A stretch of DNA of 64,000 bases from Flavobacterium weaverense (GCF_003688495.1 NZ_REFH01000008.1:248001-312000); one strand, 5' to 3'; numbered from the stretch's first letter, positions 26,659 to 35,576 are shown. Numbers and translations are program-made. Notes: a model not told the origin generated them from the letters alone.

Positions 26659-26988
26659 TTACTTTTGAAGCTTAGCATTCTGCTTTTTCAAATGTGATAG
26701 TTTATCTTCTAAAAAAGAAATAACTTCTTCTGTTTTATGACTCATGTTTGAAACTAAATCTTGGTAAGTATCTTCTAAATCAACTTTTGCAGTCGATAAT
26801 TTGTTACTCAATTTTGTAGATACAGAATCAAATTTACCTGTCACATCACTTTTAGCATCATCATATCCGTCCTTTACTTTCTTTCTAGTTTTTGAACCTT
26901 TATCTGGAGCATATAAAATTCCTATTCCTGCTCCTACCAACACTCCTGCTAAAACAGCAATCATTGTATTCCCTGTATTTTTCGACAT
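26659..26988 (-). CDS. YtxH-domain protein
   Basis: 109 residues. A short N-terminal membrane segment (TMIAVLAGVLVGAGIGILYAP) with the glycine-rich end and DKGSKTRKK motif is diagnostic of YtxH. The rest is a predicted amphipathic coiled coil. YtxH proteins are linked to general stress responses in other bacteria. It is the first gene of the YtxH/holin-like/DUF6327 cluster, 39 nt upstream of the next gene, so the cluster is probably one operon. Confidence 0.9.
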   Translation of the reverse strand: MSKNTGNTMIAVLAGVLVGAGIGILYAPDKGSKTRKKVKDGYDDAKSDVTGKFDSVSTKLSNKLSTAKVDLEDTYQDLVSNMSHKTEEVISFLEDKLSHLKKQNAKLQK

Positions 26989-27294
26989 AATTATATAGTT
27001 TTAATTTTTCTTACATAAAATTACAAAATTATTAACAGTAAGTAGTTAACAACTCGTTAAAGTGCAAATAATATAAAGGAAAAGTAATTAGAAGCTATAT
27101 TTTGATCACTTTTAATTATTTCTGAATAAGTAGTTGTAAAGATTGAAAAATCGCCTTATATGCCATTTATAGGCGTCAGTTTTGATAAATAAATATTATT
27201 AAAAGCTTAATAAATATAACTATTTATTATAATAGAAAAAAGCTCTCAAATTGAGAGCTTTTAATAAATATTGTAATTAGTAATAAAATATTCT
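26989..27294. other. Gene-free stretch
   Basis: 306 AT-rich bases upstream of the YtxH cluster. Apart from the glnS terminator near 27238-27262 I see no supported feature. The YtxH promoter must be here but no TAnnTTTG match is convincing. Confidence 0.5.
27238..27262 (-). terminator. glnS terminator
   Basis: AAAAGCTCTCAA pairs with TTGAGAGCTTTT around a 1-nt centre (in practice a 3-5 nt loop). A T run follows on the minus strand. Confidence 0.85.
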
Positions 27295-29397
27295 TTACAA
27301 TTTTAAATGTGTCAATAATTGCAACACTTTTTCATTTTTTTCATTTTTTTTCAAATCTTGTAATTGATTTTCTAGAAGACTGAAATTATTTAAATCTACT
27401 TGCAAATTTTCAATTGCCAAAATTCTTACGGCAGCTAATTGACTTTTCAACGACATCGTATATAATTTTGTCAATGACTCTTCCTCAATATCTTTTACTT
27501 TAACTTTATCAGAATGATGCAAAATCAAATTAGAGAAAAGTAACGCATTGTTATCGTTCTTGATATTTTTTATAATTGTTTGAATAATCAAACTGTAATT
27601 ATCAATACTCTTTATATTTTCAATTATTGAATTTAATATTAAACTTGCATTGCTTTCGTCTTTTTCTTTCACATATTTATTGATTTCCTTTTGCGTATTC
27701 ATCAATAAATTTTCCTCTTTTTTACCTTTTTCTTCCCAAGCGTCTTTTAAACCAACCGTTTTATTAAAGACAATTTTATCCTCGGTAGTATCATTATCGA
27801 CATTAAAATAACCTAATCTCTGAAATTGAAATTTCTCTCCTGCTTTTGGAGTTGCTAGACTTGGTTCTACAAATCCTTTGATGATTTGCAATGAATTTGG
27901 ATTCATAAATTCTAAGAAATTCTTCTCTTTATGACTGTCAGGAGCCTCATCTATAAACAGTCGATCATAAAGACGAATTTCAGCCTCTATAGCATGTTTT
28001 ATAGTAACCCAATGTAATGTTCCAGCCACTTTTCTTTTACTTGCTTCACTCCCACTACCACTCCTACTGTCTTCATCATAACTAACATGAATTTCAGTAA
28101 TATTTCCAGCAGCATCTTTTACCACGCTTTCACCTTTAATAATATAAGCATTTTTGAGTCTAACTTCTTTTCCTAAACTTAGACGGAAAAATTTAGCAGG
28201 CGCTTCTTCTAAAAAGTCTTCCCTTTCAATATATAATTCTTTCGAAAAAGGAACTTGCCTAAAGCCAGCACTTTCATCTTCCTGATTGCTTTCAGCTTCT
28301 AACCACTCCTCTTTATCATCAGGATAATTAGTAATTACTAATTTAATAGGATCTAAAACCGCCATTACTCTTGGTGCTGTTTTATTTAAATCTTCACGCA
28401 AACAAAACTCTAAAAGTGAAAAATCAATAACATTTTCTCTTTTGGCTACGCCAATAATATCACAAAACTTTCTAATAGAAGTAGCGGTATAGCCTCTTCT
28501 TCTTAATCCTGAAATTGTAGGCATTCTAGGATCATCCCAACCGTTTACGATTTTTTCTTGAACTAATTGTAATAATTTACGTTTACTCATTACAGTGTAA
28601 TTCAGGTTTAAACGCGCAAATTCATACTGGTGTGGCCTAACTCTACTCTCATCATAAATCTGGTCTAGAAACCAATTATAAAGTTCACGATGCATCACAA
28701 ATTCTAAAGTACAAATCGAATGTGAAATCTGTTCCATATAATCTCCTTCACCGTGTGCATAATCATACATTGGGTATATGTTCCATTCATATCCCGTTCT
28801 ATGATGATGACGATGCAAAATGCGATACATTAAAGGATCGCGCATCAACATATTAGTTGATTTCATATCAATTTTAGCACGCAAAACATGACTCCCTTCT
28901 GGATAATCACCATTTTTCATCGCTTCAAATAATGTCAAATTTTCCTCGATAGATCTATTTCTGAACGGACCATTTACACCTGCTTGTGTTGGAGTTCCTT
29001 TTTGAATAGCCATATCTTCAGAAGATTGACTATCAACATATGCTTTGCCATTTTTAATCATCCCTACAGCCCAATCATATAACTGCTGAAAATAATCAGA
29101 AGAATATAATTCTTCTGTCCATTCAAAGCCAAGCCACTTTAAGTCTTCTTTAATTGCGTCAACATATTCCTGTTCTTCTTTAGCAGGATTAGTGTCATCA
29201 AAACGAAGATTTACCGGTGCATTATATTTTAGTCCTAAACCAAAGTTCAAACAAATCGATTTCGCATGTCCAATATGTAAATATCCATTTGGTTCTGGCG
29301 GAAAACGAAAACGTAATTTATCTTGAGGAAAACCATTGGCTAAACTGTCCTCAATGATTTGTTCTATAAAATGGAGTGATTTTTCTTCGGTTGACAT
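27295..29397 (-). CDS. glnS: Glutamine-tRNA ligase with a long C-terminal helical extension
   Basis: 700 residues from the ATG at 29397. The longer reading from a TTG at 29418 is rejected because it overlaps the minus-7 box. A class I synthetase charging tRNA-Gln. PPEPNGYLHIGHAKS holds HIGH and VMSKRKL the KMSKS equivalent. The canonical enzyme ends near residue 560 (NKTVGLKDAWEEKGK). The remaining 140 residues form an Asn/Lys/Ile-rich helical tail with no confident family; bacterial GlnRS proteins with a YqeY tail exist, and this may be a diverged form. The tail is the odd feature. Confidence 0.94.
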   Translation of the reverse strand: MSTEEKSLHFIEQIIEDSLANGFPQDKLRFRFPPEPNGYLHIGHAKSICLNFGLGLKYNAPVNLRFDDTNPAKEEQEYVDAIKEDLKWLGFEWTEELYSSDYFQQLYDWAVGMIKNGKAYVDSQSSEDMAIQKGTPTQAGVNGPFRNRSIEENLTLFEAMKNGDYPEGSHVLRAKIDMKSTNMLMRDPLMYRILHRHHHRTGYEWNIYPMYDYAHGEGDYMEQISHSICTLEFVMHRELYNWFLDQIYDESRVRPHQYEFARLNLNYTVMSKRKLLQLVQEKIVNGWDDPRMPTISGLRRRGYTATSIRKFCDIIGVAKRENVIDFSLLEFCLREDLNKTAPRVMAVLDPIKLVITNYPDDKEEWLEAESNQEDESAGFRQVPFSKELYIEREDFLEEAPAKFFRLSLGKEVRLKNAYIIKGESVVKDAAGNITEIHVSYDEDSRSGSGSEASKRKVAGTLHWVTIKHAIEAEIRLYDRLFIDEAPDSHKEKNFLEFMNPNSLQIIKGFVEPSLATPKAGEKFQFQRLGYFNVDNDTTEDKIVFNKTVGLKDAWEEKGKKEENLLMNTQKEINKYVKEKDESNASLILNSIIENIKSIDNYSLIIQTIIKNIKNDNNALLFSNLILHHSDKVKVKDIEEESLTKLYTMSLKSQLAAVRILAIENLQVDLNNFSLLENQLQDLKKNEKNEKVLQLLTHLKL

Positions 29398-29415
29398 AAT
29401 TTTTCTTAATTTTAG

Positions 29416-29423
29416 CAAAGATA
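29416..29423 (-). promoter_or_regulatory. Minus-7 box of glnS
   Basis: The minus strand reads TATCTTTG, 18 nt before the ATG at 29397. It lies in the 44-nt divergent gap to folB. Confidence 0.6.
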
Positions 29424-29441
29424 AAAAATAGAAAACACAAA

Positions 29442-29801
29442 ATGGGAACTATAAAATTAAAAAATATTAGAACATATTCTTATCATGGTTGCTTGATCGA
29501 AGAAGGTAAAATAGGTTCTGATTATATTGTCAATTTAGAGATTAAAACTGATTTAAGAAAATCATCTCTTACTGACAATTTAAAAGATACTGTAGATTAT
29601 GTTCTTTTAAATAGCATTGTTGTTGAGGAAATGGCAATTCGCTCTGATTTATTAGAACATGTTGCACACCGCATTATTACTAGAATATTTAATGAAATAC
29701 CAGAAGTTTCGAGAATAATTGTAGCAGTTTCAAAATTGAATCCACCTATAGGAGGTGATGTTGAAGCGGTTACAATTGAAATGGAAGAGTACAGATCATA
29801 A
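29442..29801 (+). CDS. folB: Dihydroneopterin aldolase
   Basis: 119 residues, the normal FolB length. It cleaves 7,8-dihydroneopterin to 6-hydroxymethyl-dihydropterin and glycolaldehyde in folate synthesis. Family landmarks are KLKNIRTYSYHGCLIEEGKI at the N-terminus, the DTVDYVLL segment, LLEHVAHRI (substrate Glu) and the KLNPPIGGDVEAV loop with its Lys. It is divergent from glnS and followed by tRNA-Cys. Confidence 0.95.
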   Translation: MGTIKLKNIRTYSYHGCLIEEGKIGSDYIVNLEIKTDLRKSSLTDNLKDTVDYVLLNSIVVEEMAIRSDLLEHVAHRIITRIFNEIPEVSRIIVAVSKLNPPIGGDVEAVTIEMEEYRS

Positions 29802-29880
29802 TATTTAAATTACTTTTTAAAGATTCCGAAATAAATTTAAATTTTCAAGGGTTTAATTTTCAAAACTTAAAGTTTTTAAG

Positions 29881-29888
29881 TACTTTTG
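29881..29888 (+). promoter_or_regulatory. Minus-7 box of tRNA-Cys
   Basis: TACTTTTG, 16 nt upstream of the first tRNA base, matches TAnnTTTG. Confidence 0.55.
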
Positions 29889-29904
29889 CCATCCAATCAA
29901 ATAA

Positions 29905-29975
29905 GGCGTCGTGGCCGAGTGGCTAGGCTGGGCTCTGCAAAAGCTCCTACTCCGGTTCGAATCCGGACGATGCCT
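29905..29975 (+). tRNA. tRNA-Cys (anticodon GCA)
   Basis: 71 nt fold into a full cloverleaf. The acceptor stem is GGCGTCG with CGATGCC (one G-T), the D arm GCC/GGC, and the anticodon stem GGGCT/AGCTC around CTGCAAA with anticodon GCA. The T arm is TCCGG/CCGGA with TTCGAAT. The discriminator base is U73, as expected for tRNA-Cys. CCA is not encoded. Confidence 0.95.
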
Positions 29976-30115
29976 CAAAAACCTTCAAGGAAACTTGGAG
30001 GTTTTTTTATGGAAAATAATAAAAAAAAGTATATACCACTTCTCCCGAAGCGCAGGGACGGACGATGTCTCAAAAACCTTCAAGGAAACTTGGAGGTTTT
30101 TTTATGGAAAATAAT
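29965..30115 (+). repeat. Tandem duplication of the tRNA-Cys 3' end and terminator
   Basis: A 56-nt block at 29965-30020 (last bases of the tRNA, a CCTTCAAG/CTTGGAGG hairpin with a T run, then ATGGAAAATAAT) recurs at 30060-30115 with one substitution. The period is 95 nt. Both copies retain a functional-looking terminator, so the tRNA is followed by two in series. The second tRNA copy holds only about 11 nt of the 3' end and is not a gene. Confidence 0.9.
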
Positions 30116-30148
30116 TATAATTTCTTCTTTTTTATTGCTTTTTTAAGG

Positions 30149-30790
30149 ACCAACAATTTCATGCTGGAAGCATCCCTACTACCTTGCGCAGATGTGTTGA
30201 GACGCTTACAACGTGACAAATAGAATGGAAACAATAATAATCTTATCAAGCGCATTTTAGATTTTAAAACTACAATTTTCAGTACCAACATTGTCATGCT
30301 GCAAGCATCCCTATTACGTTGCTCAAACTAGTTGAGACGCTTCCAGCATGATCAATGGAATAGAAACAATAATAATCGTAAAAAGCGGATTTTCCATTTT
30401 AAAAATACAACTTCCAGTACCAAAAATTGTCATGCTGGAAACATCCTTACTACTTTTCTCAATTCTGTTTAAACTCTTCCAGCGTAACAAATGCAATAGA
30501 AATAATTATAATCGTATGAAGCGGATTTTTAGATTGTAAAAGTACAATTACTAGTACCAACATTGTCATGCTGCAAGCATCATTACTACCTTGCGCAAAT
30601 TTGTTGAGACGCTTCCATCGTGACAAATAGAATGAGTTCTCTAAACACTGAGAATTTAATAAAATTCACTTTGTAAACTTATAAATTACAGTATATTATA
30701 CATTACAAACATTATTACGCTATAAGCATCATTTTTCTAATACTCAAACTTGCTGAGACGCTTCCAGCGTGACAAATGGAATAGAAAAAA
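30149..30790. repeat. Array of five REP-like palindromic units
   Basis: Five units have cores near 30157-30220, 30291-30355, 30427-30491, 30563-30627 and 30712-30777, with starts 134-149 nt apart. Each has a left arm like TTGTCATGCTGCAAGCATC and a right arm like GAGACGCTTCCAGCGTGACAA. Each arm is a small hairpin (ATGCT/AGCAT left, ACGCT/AGCGT right), and the two arms are inverted to each other around about 25 nt. The spacers between units are also related (AATAGAAACAATAATAATCG, then AAGCGGATTTT). No coding frame. The arms match the ends of the GIY-YIG element at 55610-56017. Confidence 0.88.
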
Positions 30791-30854
30791 TAATAGTCGT
30801 ATAACATCTGCAATAAATAAGTAAAAAGTATCCTATCCAATTAAAAACATAAAA

Positions 30855-30890
30855 AATCCTAACTCTGAATTGAAATTCAGAGTTAGGATT
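30855..30890 (-). terminator. Terminator of the LysE-type exporter gene
   Basis: A perfect 16-bp stem (855-870 with 875-890) has a 4-nt loop. On the minus strand a T run follows, so it serves the gene at 30918-31595. Confidence 0.93.
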
Positions 30891-30917
30891 ATGTGAATTA
30901 TACACTTTTAAAAAATC

Positions 30918-31595
30918 TTATTTATCTATTTTATCAAAGGCATGTTTTACCATTTCTTTTTCTTTTGGGAACCAACCTTGAGTAATCAAAACCGTTCCAA
31001 AAACCATCAAAACTATGCTTATTCCTTTTTTAATTTTTAATATATTAATTGGTGTTAACTTATTTTTTAACTGCTTAGCTAATAATATCTTAATACAATC
31101 AACAGCTAAATAGGATAAAATAACAGTTATAAAAAAGGTAAACATTCTGGATGTTTGCATTTCTAGCTTAGGTCCTACTGAGATAATTACTGCTAACCAA
31201 AAACCAAGAACTCCAATATTAATTATATTCAAAAAGAAACCTTTTACAAATAAACTTCCGTAGTTCTTTTTTATAATTTCTTTGTCAATTAAATCGGTAT
31301 TAATCTTCTGTTCTTTCTTTAGTTGAATGAATGAAATTATACCATAAGCTAACATTAAAACTCCTCCAAAAATAAAAAGTGCGGGTTGATCTTTCAAACT
31401 TTGAATCAATCTAAAACTTCCTAAATAAGCAATTGCAATAAAAACTATATCTCCTAAAATGACACCTAAATCAAAAACTAAGGCTGCTCTAAATCCTTTT
31501 ATTATACTAGTTTCTAGTAAGATAAAGAAAACAGGCCCTATCATAAAACTTAAGAATATTCCCCAAGGAATACCTGCTAAAATATCGTTTATCAT
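30918..31595 (-). CDS. LysE/RhtB-family amino-acid exporter
   Basis: 225 residues with about six hydrophobic helices. The N-terminal region GIPWGIFLSFMIGPVFFILLE and the following charged-hydrophobic pattern fit the LysE translocator family, which exports amino acids or related metabolites. The substrate cannot be told from sequence. It ends in a perfect terminator, and the head-GIN gene ends 41 nt upstream on the same strand, so co-transcription from RNase R onwards is possible. Confidence 0.88.
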   Translation of the reverse strand: MINDILAGIPWGIFLSFMIGPVFFILLETSIIKGFRAALVFDLGVILGDIVFIAIAYLGSFRLIQSLKDQPALFIFGGVLMLAYGIISFIQLKKEQKINTDLIDKEIIKKNYGSLFVKGFFLNIINIGVLGFWLAVIISVGPKLEMQTSRMFTFFITVILSYLAVDCIKILLAKQLKNKLTPINILKIKKGISIVLMVFGTVLITQGWFPKEKEMVKHAFDKIDK

Positions 31596-31636
31596 TAAAA
31601 TTCGAAATTAATTACCAATAAATTTTTGGTAAAATA

Positions 31637-32305
31637 CTAATTTTTTTCTGTAATAGTTCCACCAATAAAGACTTCTTGATTTATCTGTTTTGGTTTACCA
31701 TAGATATAAATTGAACCTCCAGCTTTTACTTTTGCATCGACTAAAGTACTAGCATTTACTTCTGATTCTCCTCCAGCAGCAACAGTAATAGTTGTTTGAG
31801 AGGTCTTTAAATCTCTTGCATTTAAAATACCACCTGATGTTATGGTTACGTTCTGATTTGTAGCTTTTCCAGATATAGAAATAATTCCTCCAGCATTAGC
31901 TTTCACAATCACTTTATCTACGTCAAGATCAATATTAATTTCTCCCCCAGATTTTGCGTTCAATTCAATACTAGTTTGCTTAAAATCATCTTCACTAGAA
32001 ATATAACTTCCTTCGCTAACACCAATACTTTCAATGTTTTTAAAGTATAATTTTACAAGTATATCGTTACCAGATAGCAATTTAGGAAAGGGCATTCTAA
32101 TTTTTAAATCACCGTTCTTATTTAAAGTTTCCACTTCTGAGGCGCGCGCGCCAGTGATTGTTAATTTATTTTCGTCAGATGAAATTAAAATAACTTTGAT
32201 TTTATCAAAGACTTTTACTTTATCAAAATCTCCTAAATTTCTATTAACTTGTGCATTTGTAAACTGAGCTAACAATACAAATGCAATAATAACTACTTTT
32301 TTCAT
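31637..32305 (-). CDS. Head-GIN domain (DUF2807) secreted protein
   Basis: 222 residues. The signal peptide MKKVVIIAFVLLAQFTNAQ is followed by a repetitive right-handed beta-helix-like domain with many short strands and Gly turns (ISISGKATNQNVTITSGGIL). This is the putative autotransporter adhesin/head-GIN family, widespread in Bacteroidota and of unknown function. The gene ends in TEKN. Only 4 nt separate its start from the RNase R stop, so they are probably co-transcribed. Confidence 0.9.
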   Translation of the reverse strand: MKKVVIIAFVLLAQFTNAQVNRNLGDFDKVKVFDKIKVILISSDENKLTITGARASEVETLNKNGDLKIRMPFPKLLSGNDILVKLYFKNIESIGVSEGSYISSEDDFKQTSIELNAKSGGEINIDLDVDKVIVKANAGGIISISGKATNQNVTITSGGILNARDLKTSQTTITVAAGGESEVNASTLVDAKVKAGGSIYIYGKPKQINQEVFIGGTITEKN

Positions 32306-32309
32306 TTTT

Positions 32310-34502
32310 CTATTTTAATGGTTCTTCAACTCTTCTTAAGAAATTAAAATCCAATTGTTTTTTAACTAAATCAGCATTTTTTACTTTAACGTAAATTTCA
32401 TCTCCTAATTGCAATAATTTACCGGAAGTCTCACCTTTTAATGCATATTGTTTTTCATCAAATGTGTAATAATCATCTTTGATATCTCTAATTCTACACA
32501 TTCCTTCGCATTTATTTTCGATAATTTCGACATAAATACCCCATTCAGTAACACCAGAAATAACACCCAAGAATTCTTCATCTTGATGATCTTGCATGTA
32601 TTTAACTTGCATGTATTTGATAGAATCACGTTCTGCATTTGTCGCTAAACCTTCCATAGTTGACGAGTGTAAACACTTTGTTTCATAAGTGTCTTCATCC
32701 ACAGATTTTCCGCCATCTAAATAATGCTGTAGCAATCTGTGTACCATAATATCTGGATAACGACGTATAGGCGAAGTAAAATGAGAATAATAATCAAATG
32801 CTAAACCATAATGTCCTATGTTATCTGTAGAATATTTAGCTTTACTCATACTTCTAATGGCAAGTGTGTCAATAAGATTTTGCTCTTTTTTACCATTTAC
32901 CTGCTCCATCAACGCATTTAATGACTTAGAAATATCACCTTTATTACGGAAATCAATTTTATAACCAAACTTCGCTATAACGGTTTGCATCGCTATTAAT
33001 TTATCTTCGTTAGGTTCATCATGAATCCTATAAATAAAAGTTTTCTTTTGTTTACCAATGAATTCTGCTACTTTCCTATTAGCTAGAAGCATAAATTCTT
33101 CAATAAGATGATTTGCATCTTTTGAAACTTTAAAATAAACGCCTTGAGGTTCTCCATTTTCATCTAAGTTGAACTTCACTTCTACTTTATCAAAAGTAAT
33201 TGCACCTTCAGCCATCCTCTTTTTACGTAAAATTTTAGCAAGCTCATCTAATTTAAGCGTCGCTGAGACAATTTCTTCTGAAACTTTATAAGAAGCTCCA
33301 GTAATGGAAATTTCCTCTGGAATTACGTCGTCTTTAGTCTCAATGATGTACTGAGCCTCCTCATATGAAAATCTTTGGTTCGAATGAATAACTGTTCTTC
33401 CAAACCACTGATCCATCACTTGAGAATTTTCGTTGATTTCAAAAACAGCAGAAAAAGTATATTTCTCTTCATTTGGACGTAAAGAACAAGCAAAATTCGA
33501 TAGTACTTCTGGTAGCATTGGTACTACTCTATCTACTAAATAAACAGAAGTAGCTCTTTGATAGGCTTCATCATCGAGTATTGTACCTTCTTGCAAGTAA
33601 TACGAAACATCGGCAATATGAATACCAATTTCGTAATTTCCATTATCTAATTTTTTAAATGATAACGCATCATCAAAATCCTTAGCATCTTTTGGATCTA
33701 TTGTAAAGGTTAATGTATCGCGCATGTCGCGACGTTTTGCAATTTCAGTTTCTGTTATTGTAGTATCAATTTTTTGTGCAAATGTCTCCACTTCAATGGG
33801 AAATTCTGATGGTAAACCATATTCAGCAAGAATAGCATGAATTTCAGTGTCATGTTCACCAGGTTTTCCAAGCACTTTGATTACGGAACCAAAAGGACTA
33901 TCGGCTTTAGTAGGCCAATCTTCTATATGAACCAGAACTACATCACCTTGCTCTGCCTCTCCTATTTTATCCTTTGGAATAAAAATATCAGTATACATTT
34001 TTGGATTTGCAGTAGATACAAAAGCAAAATTCGCTTGAATATCAATTACTCCTACAAAATCAGTTTTGTGTCTTTCTATAACTTCAATAACTTCGCCTTC
34101 TGGTTTTTTACCTTGTCTTTTGTTATAGACATAAACTTTTACAATGTCTTTGTCTAAAGCATGATTTAGATTATTCGTTGGAATAAATACATCTTCCTCT
34201 AAATCAGCGCATACAAAATAAGCCGTTCTACGACCAGTCATATCTATTTTACCTTCGTAATAATCCTTACTTACGGCCTTAATTAAATACTTTCCTGGTT
34301 CTGATTCAATAATTTTATTTTGGGCAGCTAGAATTTTCAAATCTTTAATAATTTGATTTCTGCTTTCTGTATCGTCTAACTCGAGCTTTGCTCCTATTTG
34401 TTTATAATTGAATGCTTTATTAGCACTTTGCGATAATATTTTTATAATTTTATCAGAGAAATCTTTCCCTTTTTTTATCGGCTTTCTTAATCTTTTACTC
34501 AT
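32310..34502 (-). CDS. rnr: Ribonuclease R
   Basis: 730 residues. A processive 3'-to-5' exoribonuclease that degrades structured RNA. An N-terminal winged-helix-like region (about 15-75) is followed by cold-shock-type OB domains. The RNB catalytic domain carries the metal-binding motif DPKDAKDFDDAL (269-280), and a C-terminal S1 domain (about 645-725, LGVISGVTEWGIYVEI) completes it. All active-site acidic residues are visible. It is the last large minus-strand gene before the proposed replication origin. Confidence 0.96.
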   Translation of the reverse strand: MSKRLRKPIKKGKDFSDKIIKILSQSANKAFNYKQIGAKLELDDTESRNQIIKDLKILAAQNKIIESEPGKYLIKAVSKDYYEGKIDMTGRRTAYFVCADLEEDVFIPTNNLNHALDKDIVKVYVYNKRQGKKPEGEVIEVIERHKTDFVGVIDIQANFAFVSTANPKMYTDIFIPKDKIGEAEQGDVVLVHIEDWPTKADSPFGSVIKVLGKPGEHDTEIHAILAEYGLPSEFPIEVETFAQKIDTTITETEIAKRRDMRDTLTFTIDPKDAKDFDDALSFKKLDNGNYEIGIHIADVSYYLQEGTILDDEAYQRATSVYLVDRVVPMLPEVLSNFACSLRPNEEKYTFSAVFEINENSQVMDQWFGRTVIHSNQRFSYEEAQYIIETKDDVIPEEISITGASYKVSEEIVSATLKLDELAKILRKKRMAEGAITFDKVEVKFNLDENGEPQGVYFKVSKDANHLIEEFMLLANRKVAEFIGKQKKTFIYRIHDEPNEDKLIAMQTVIAKFGYKIDFRNKGDISKSLNALMEQVNGKKEQNLIDTLAIRSMSKAKYSTDNIGHYGLAFDYYSHFTSPIRRYPDIMVHRLLQHYLDGGKSVDEDTYETKCLHSSTMEGLATNAERDSIKYMQVKYMQDHQDEEFLGVISGVTEWGIYVEIIENKCEGMCRIRDIKDDYYTFDEKQYALKGETSGKLLQLGDEIYVKVKNADLVKKQLDFNFLRRVEEPLK

Positions 34503-34580
34503 AAATTCTTTTCTTAAAAGTCTAAAATTACAAAATACTAAGCTGTTATAGCTAAAGAGGTGACATATTTAAAGAAAATA

Positions 34581-34588
34581 TAACTTTG
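34581..34588 (+). promoter_or_regulatory. Minus-7 box of the DUF2007 gene
   Basis: TAACTTTG, 34 nt before the ATG at 34623, matches TAnnTTTG. No clear minus-33 element. Confidence 0.5.
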
Positions 34589-34622
34589 AAGATAAATTGT
34601 ATCTTTATAAAAAGAATAAAAT

Positions 34623-34856
34623 ATGGAAGAATTTAAAACAGTTGCAATATTTAATTACTCACATGAAATTGTTGTATTAAAGCATTTATTAGAACAAGAA
34701 GGAATAAGTTATTTTTTTGAAAATGAAATCATGTCTTCTTTTGCGCCAATGTACTCAAATGCGTTGGGAGGAATTAAACTAAAAATACATCCTAACGATT
34801 ATGAAAAAGTGCAACAGTTGTTAGACAATCTAAATAACAATTTGAAAATCGTTTAA
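34623..34856 (+). CDS. DUF2007-family small protein
   Basis: 77 residues, a single ferredoxin-like alpha/beta domain. It begins with FKTVAIFNYSHEIVVLKHLLEQEGI, the typical DUF2007 (putative signal-transducing protein) pattern, and ends with a YEKVQQLLD helix. Some relatives resemble PII-like folds, but no ligand is known. It sits on the left edge of the gene-free region proposed as oriC. Confidence 0.85.
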   Translation: MEEFKTVAIFNYSHEIVVLKHLLEQEGISYFFENEIMSSFAPMYSNALGGIKLKIHPNDYEKVQQLLDNLNNNLKIV

Positions 34857-35576
34857 ATTTTATATTCTTCGAATATTATTTTTTTGAAAGTTTTATTTTT
34901 TGAAAGTTGTTAACATATATTAATATAAACAAAAAGAAAAATTAAATTTAAAATCTTTCTTGGTTGTTATTATAGCTTGTTAATAGTAGCAATAAATATA
35001 TTTTAAAATGTATTGAAGTCAAGTTAAAAGATGTTATCGCGACTTATCAACATAGTTATATTGTAGTAATGTGCTAGTTTTTAAAAAGTTTTGAATTTTA
35101 GTTAACAATGGTTGATAACCGTTTCAATATTCAAATTGTAAATAACTTCAACTATCGTTTTTTGTTAACAACATACTATTTAGTAATGATAACTATTCTA
35201 AAAATTCAGCAAACTAAATTAGGATTTTCAATACCCGTTTTGGATTAGTTTTTTTTTATTTATGGACCTAAAAAAGTTCTGATATTCTATCTCAAGTTAT
35301 CAACATAAAATGTTAATTTAAGGTTAACTGAATATCAGGCAATTAGCTTTTACTATTAACAATGTAAAATTTTAACAATTTTATTTTATAATCTCTACTG
35401 ATTTTCAGCTAATTATATATATTATTAAATTGTTAACAACTCATAAACTAATGGTTATGTGTTAGTTATGAAGTAAAAAATTAGTTGTGTTTTTTGATTT
35501 AAATAAGCGTGATTTATATATCATATAATAGATATACTTTAATTAAATTTGCACCACACAACTTAAAATACATAGT
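34857..35576. other. Candidate chromosomal replication origin (oriC)
   Basis: 720 bases without a gene and very AT-rich. It contains two TTATCAACA motifs (35044-35052 and 35297-35305), one from the E. coli-type box TTATCCACA, and an inverted near-match GGTTGATAA (35110-35118). Several GTTAAC-centred motifs are also present (near 34906, 35101, 35164, 35321 and 35432). Large genes switch strand here: mostly minus to the left and mostly plus to the right. A parS cluster lies 13-18 kb to the left. dnaA is not in the window, which does not argue against an origin in this phylum. Inference from several signals. Confidence 0.6.
35544..35551 (+). promoter_or_regulatory. Minus-7 box of rpiB
   Basis: TAAATTTG, 25 nt before the ATG at 35577. 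Confidence 0.55.

Noticed and set aside
25993..26988. Prophage remnant because of a holin-like gene
   Set aside because: The holin-like protein is the common chromosomal Phage_holin_3_6 type with YtxH and DUF6327 neighbours. There is no lysin, integrase or structural gene.
30041..30070. A second tRNA gene
   Set aside because: Only about 11 nt of the tRNA 3' end is repeated; the upstream bases do not form a cloverleaf.
29886..30146. Open frames through the tRNA-Cys region
   Set aside because: They are chance readings of the tRNA gene and the duplicated terminator.
30149..30790. CRISPR array
   Set aside because: The repeats are about 65 nt, imperfect and palindromic, the period is about 135 nt, the spacers are related to each other, and no cas genes are present.
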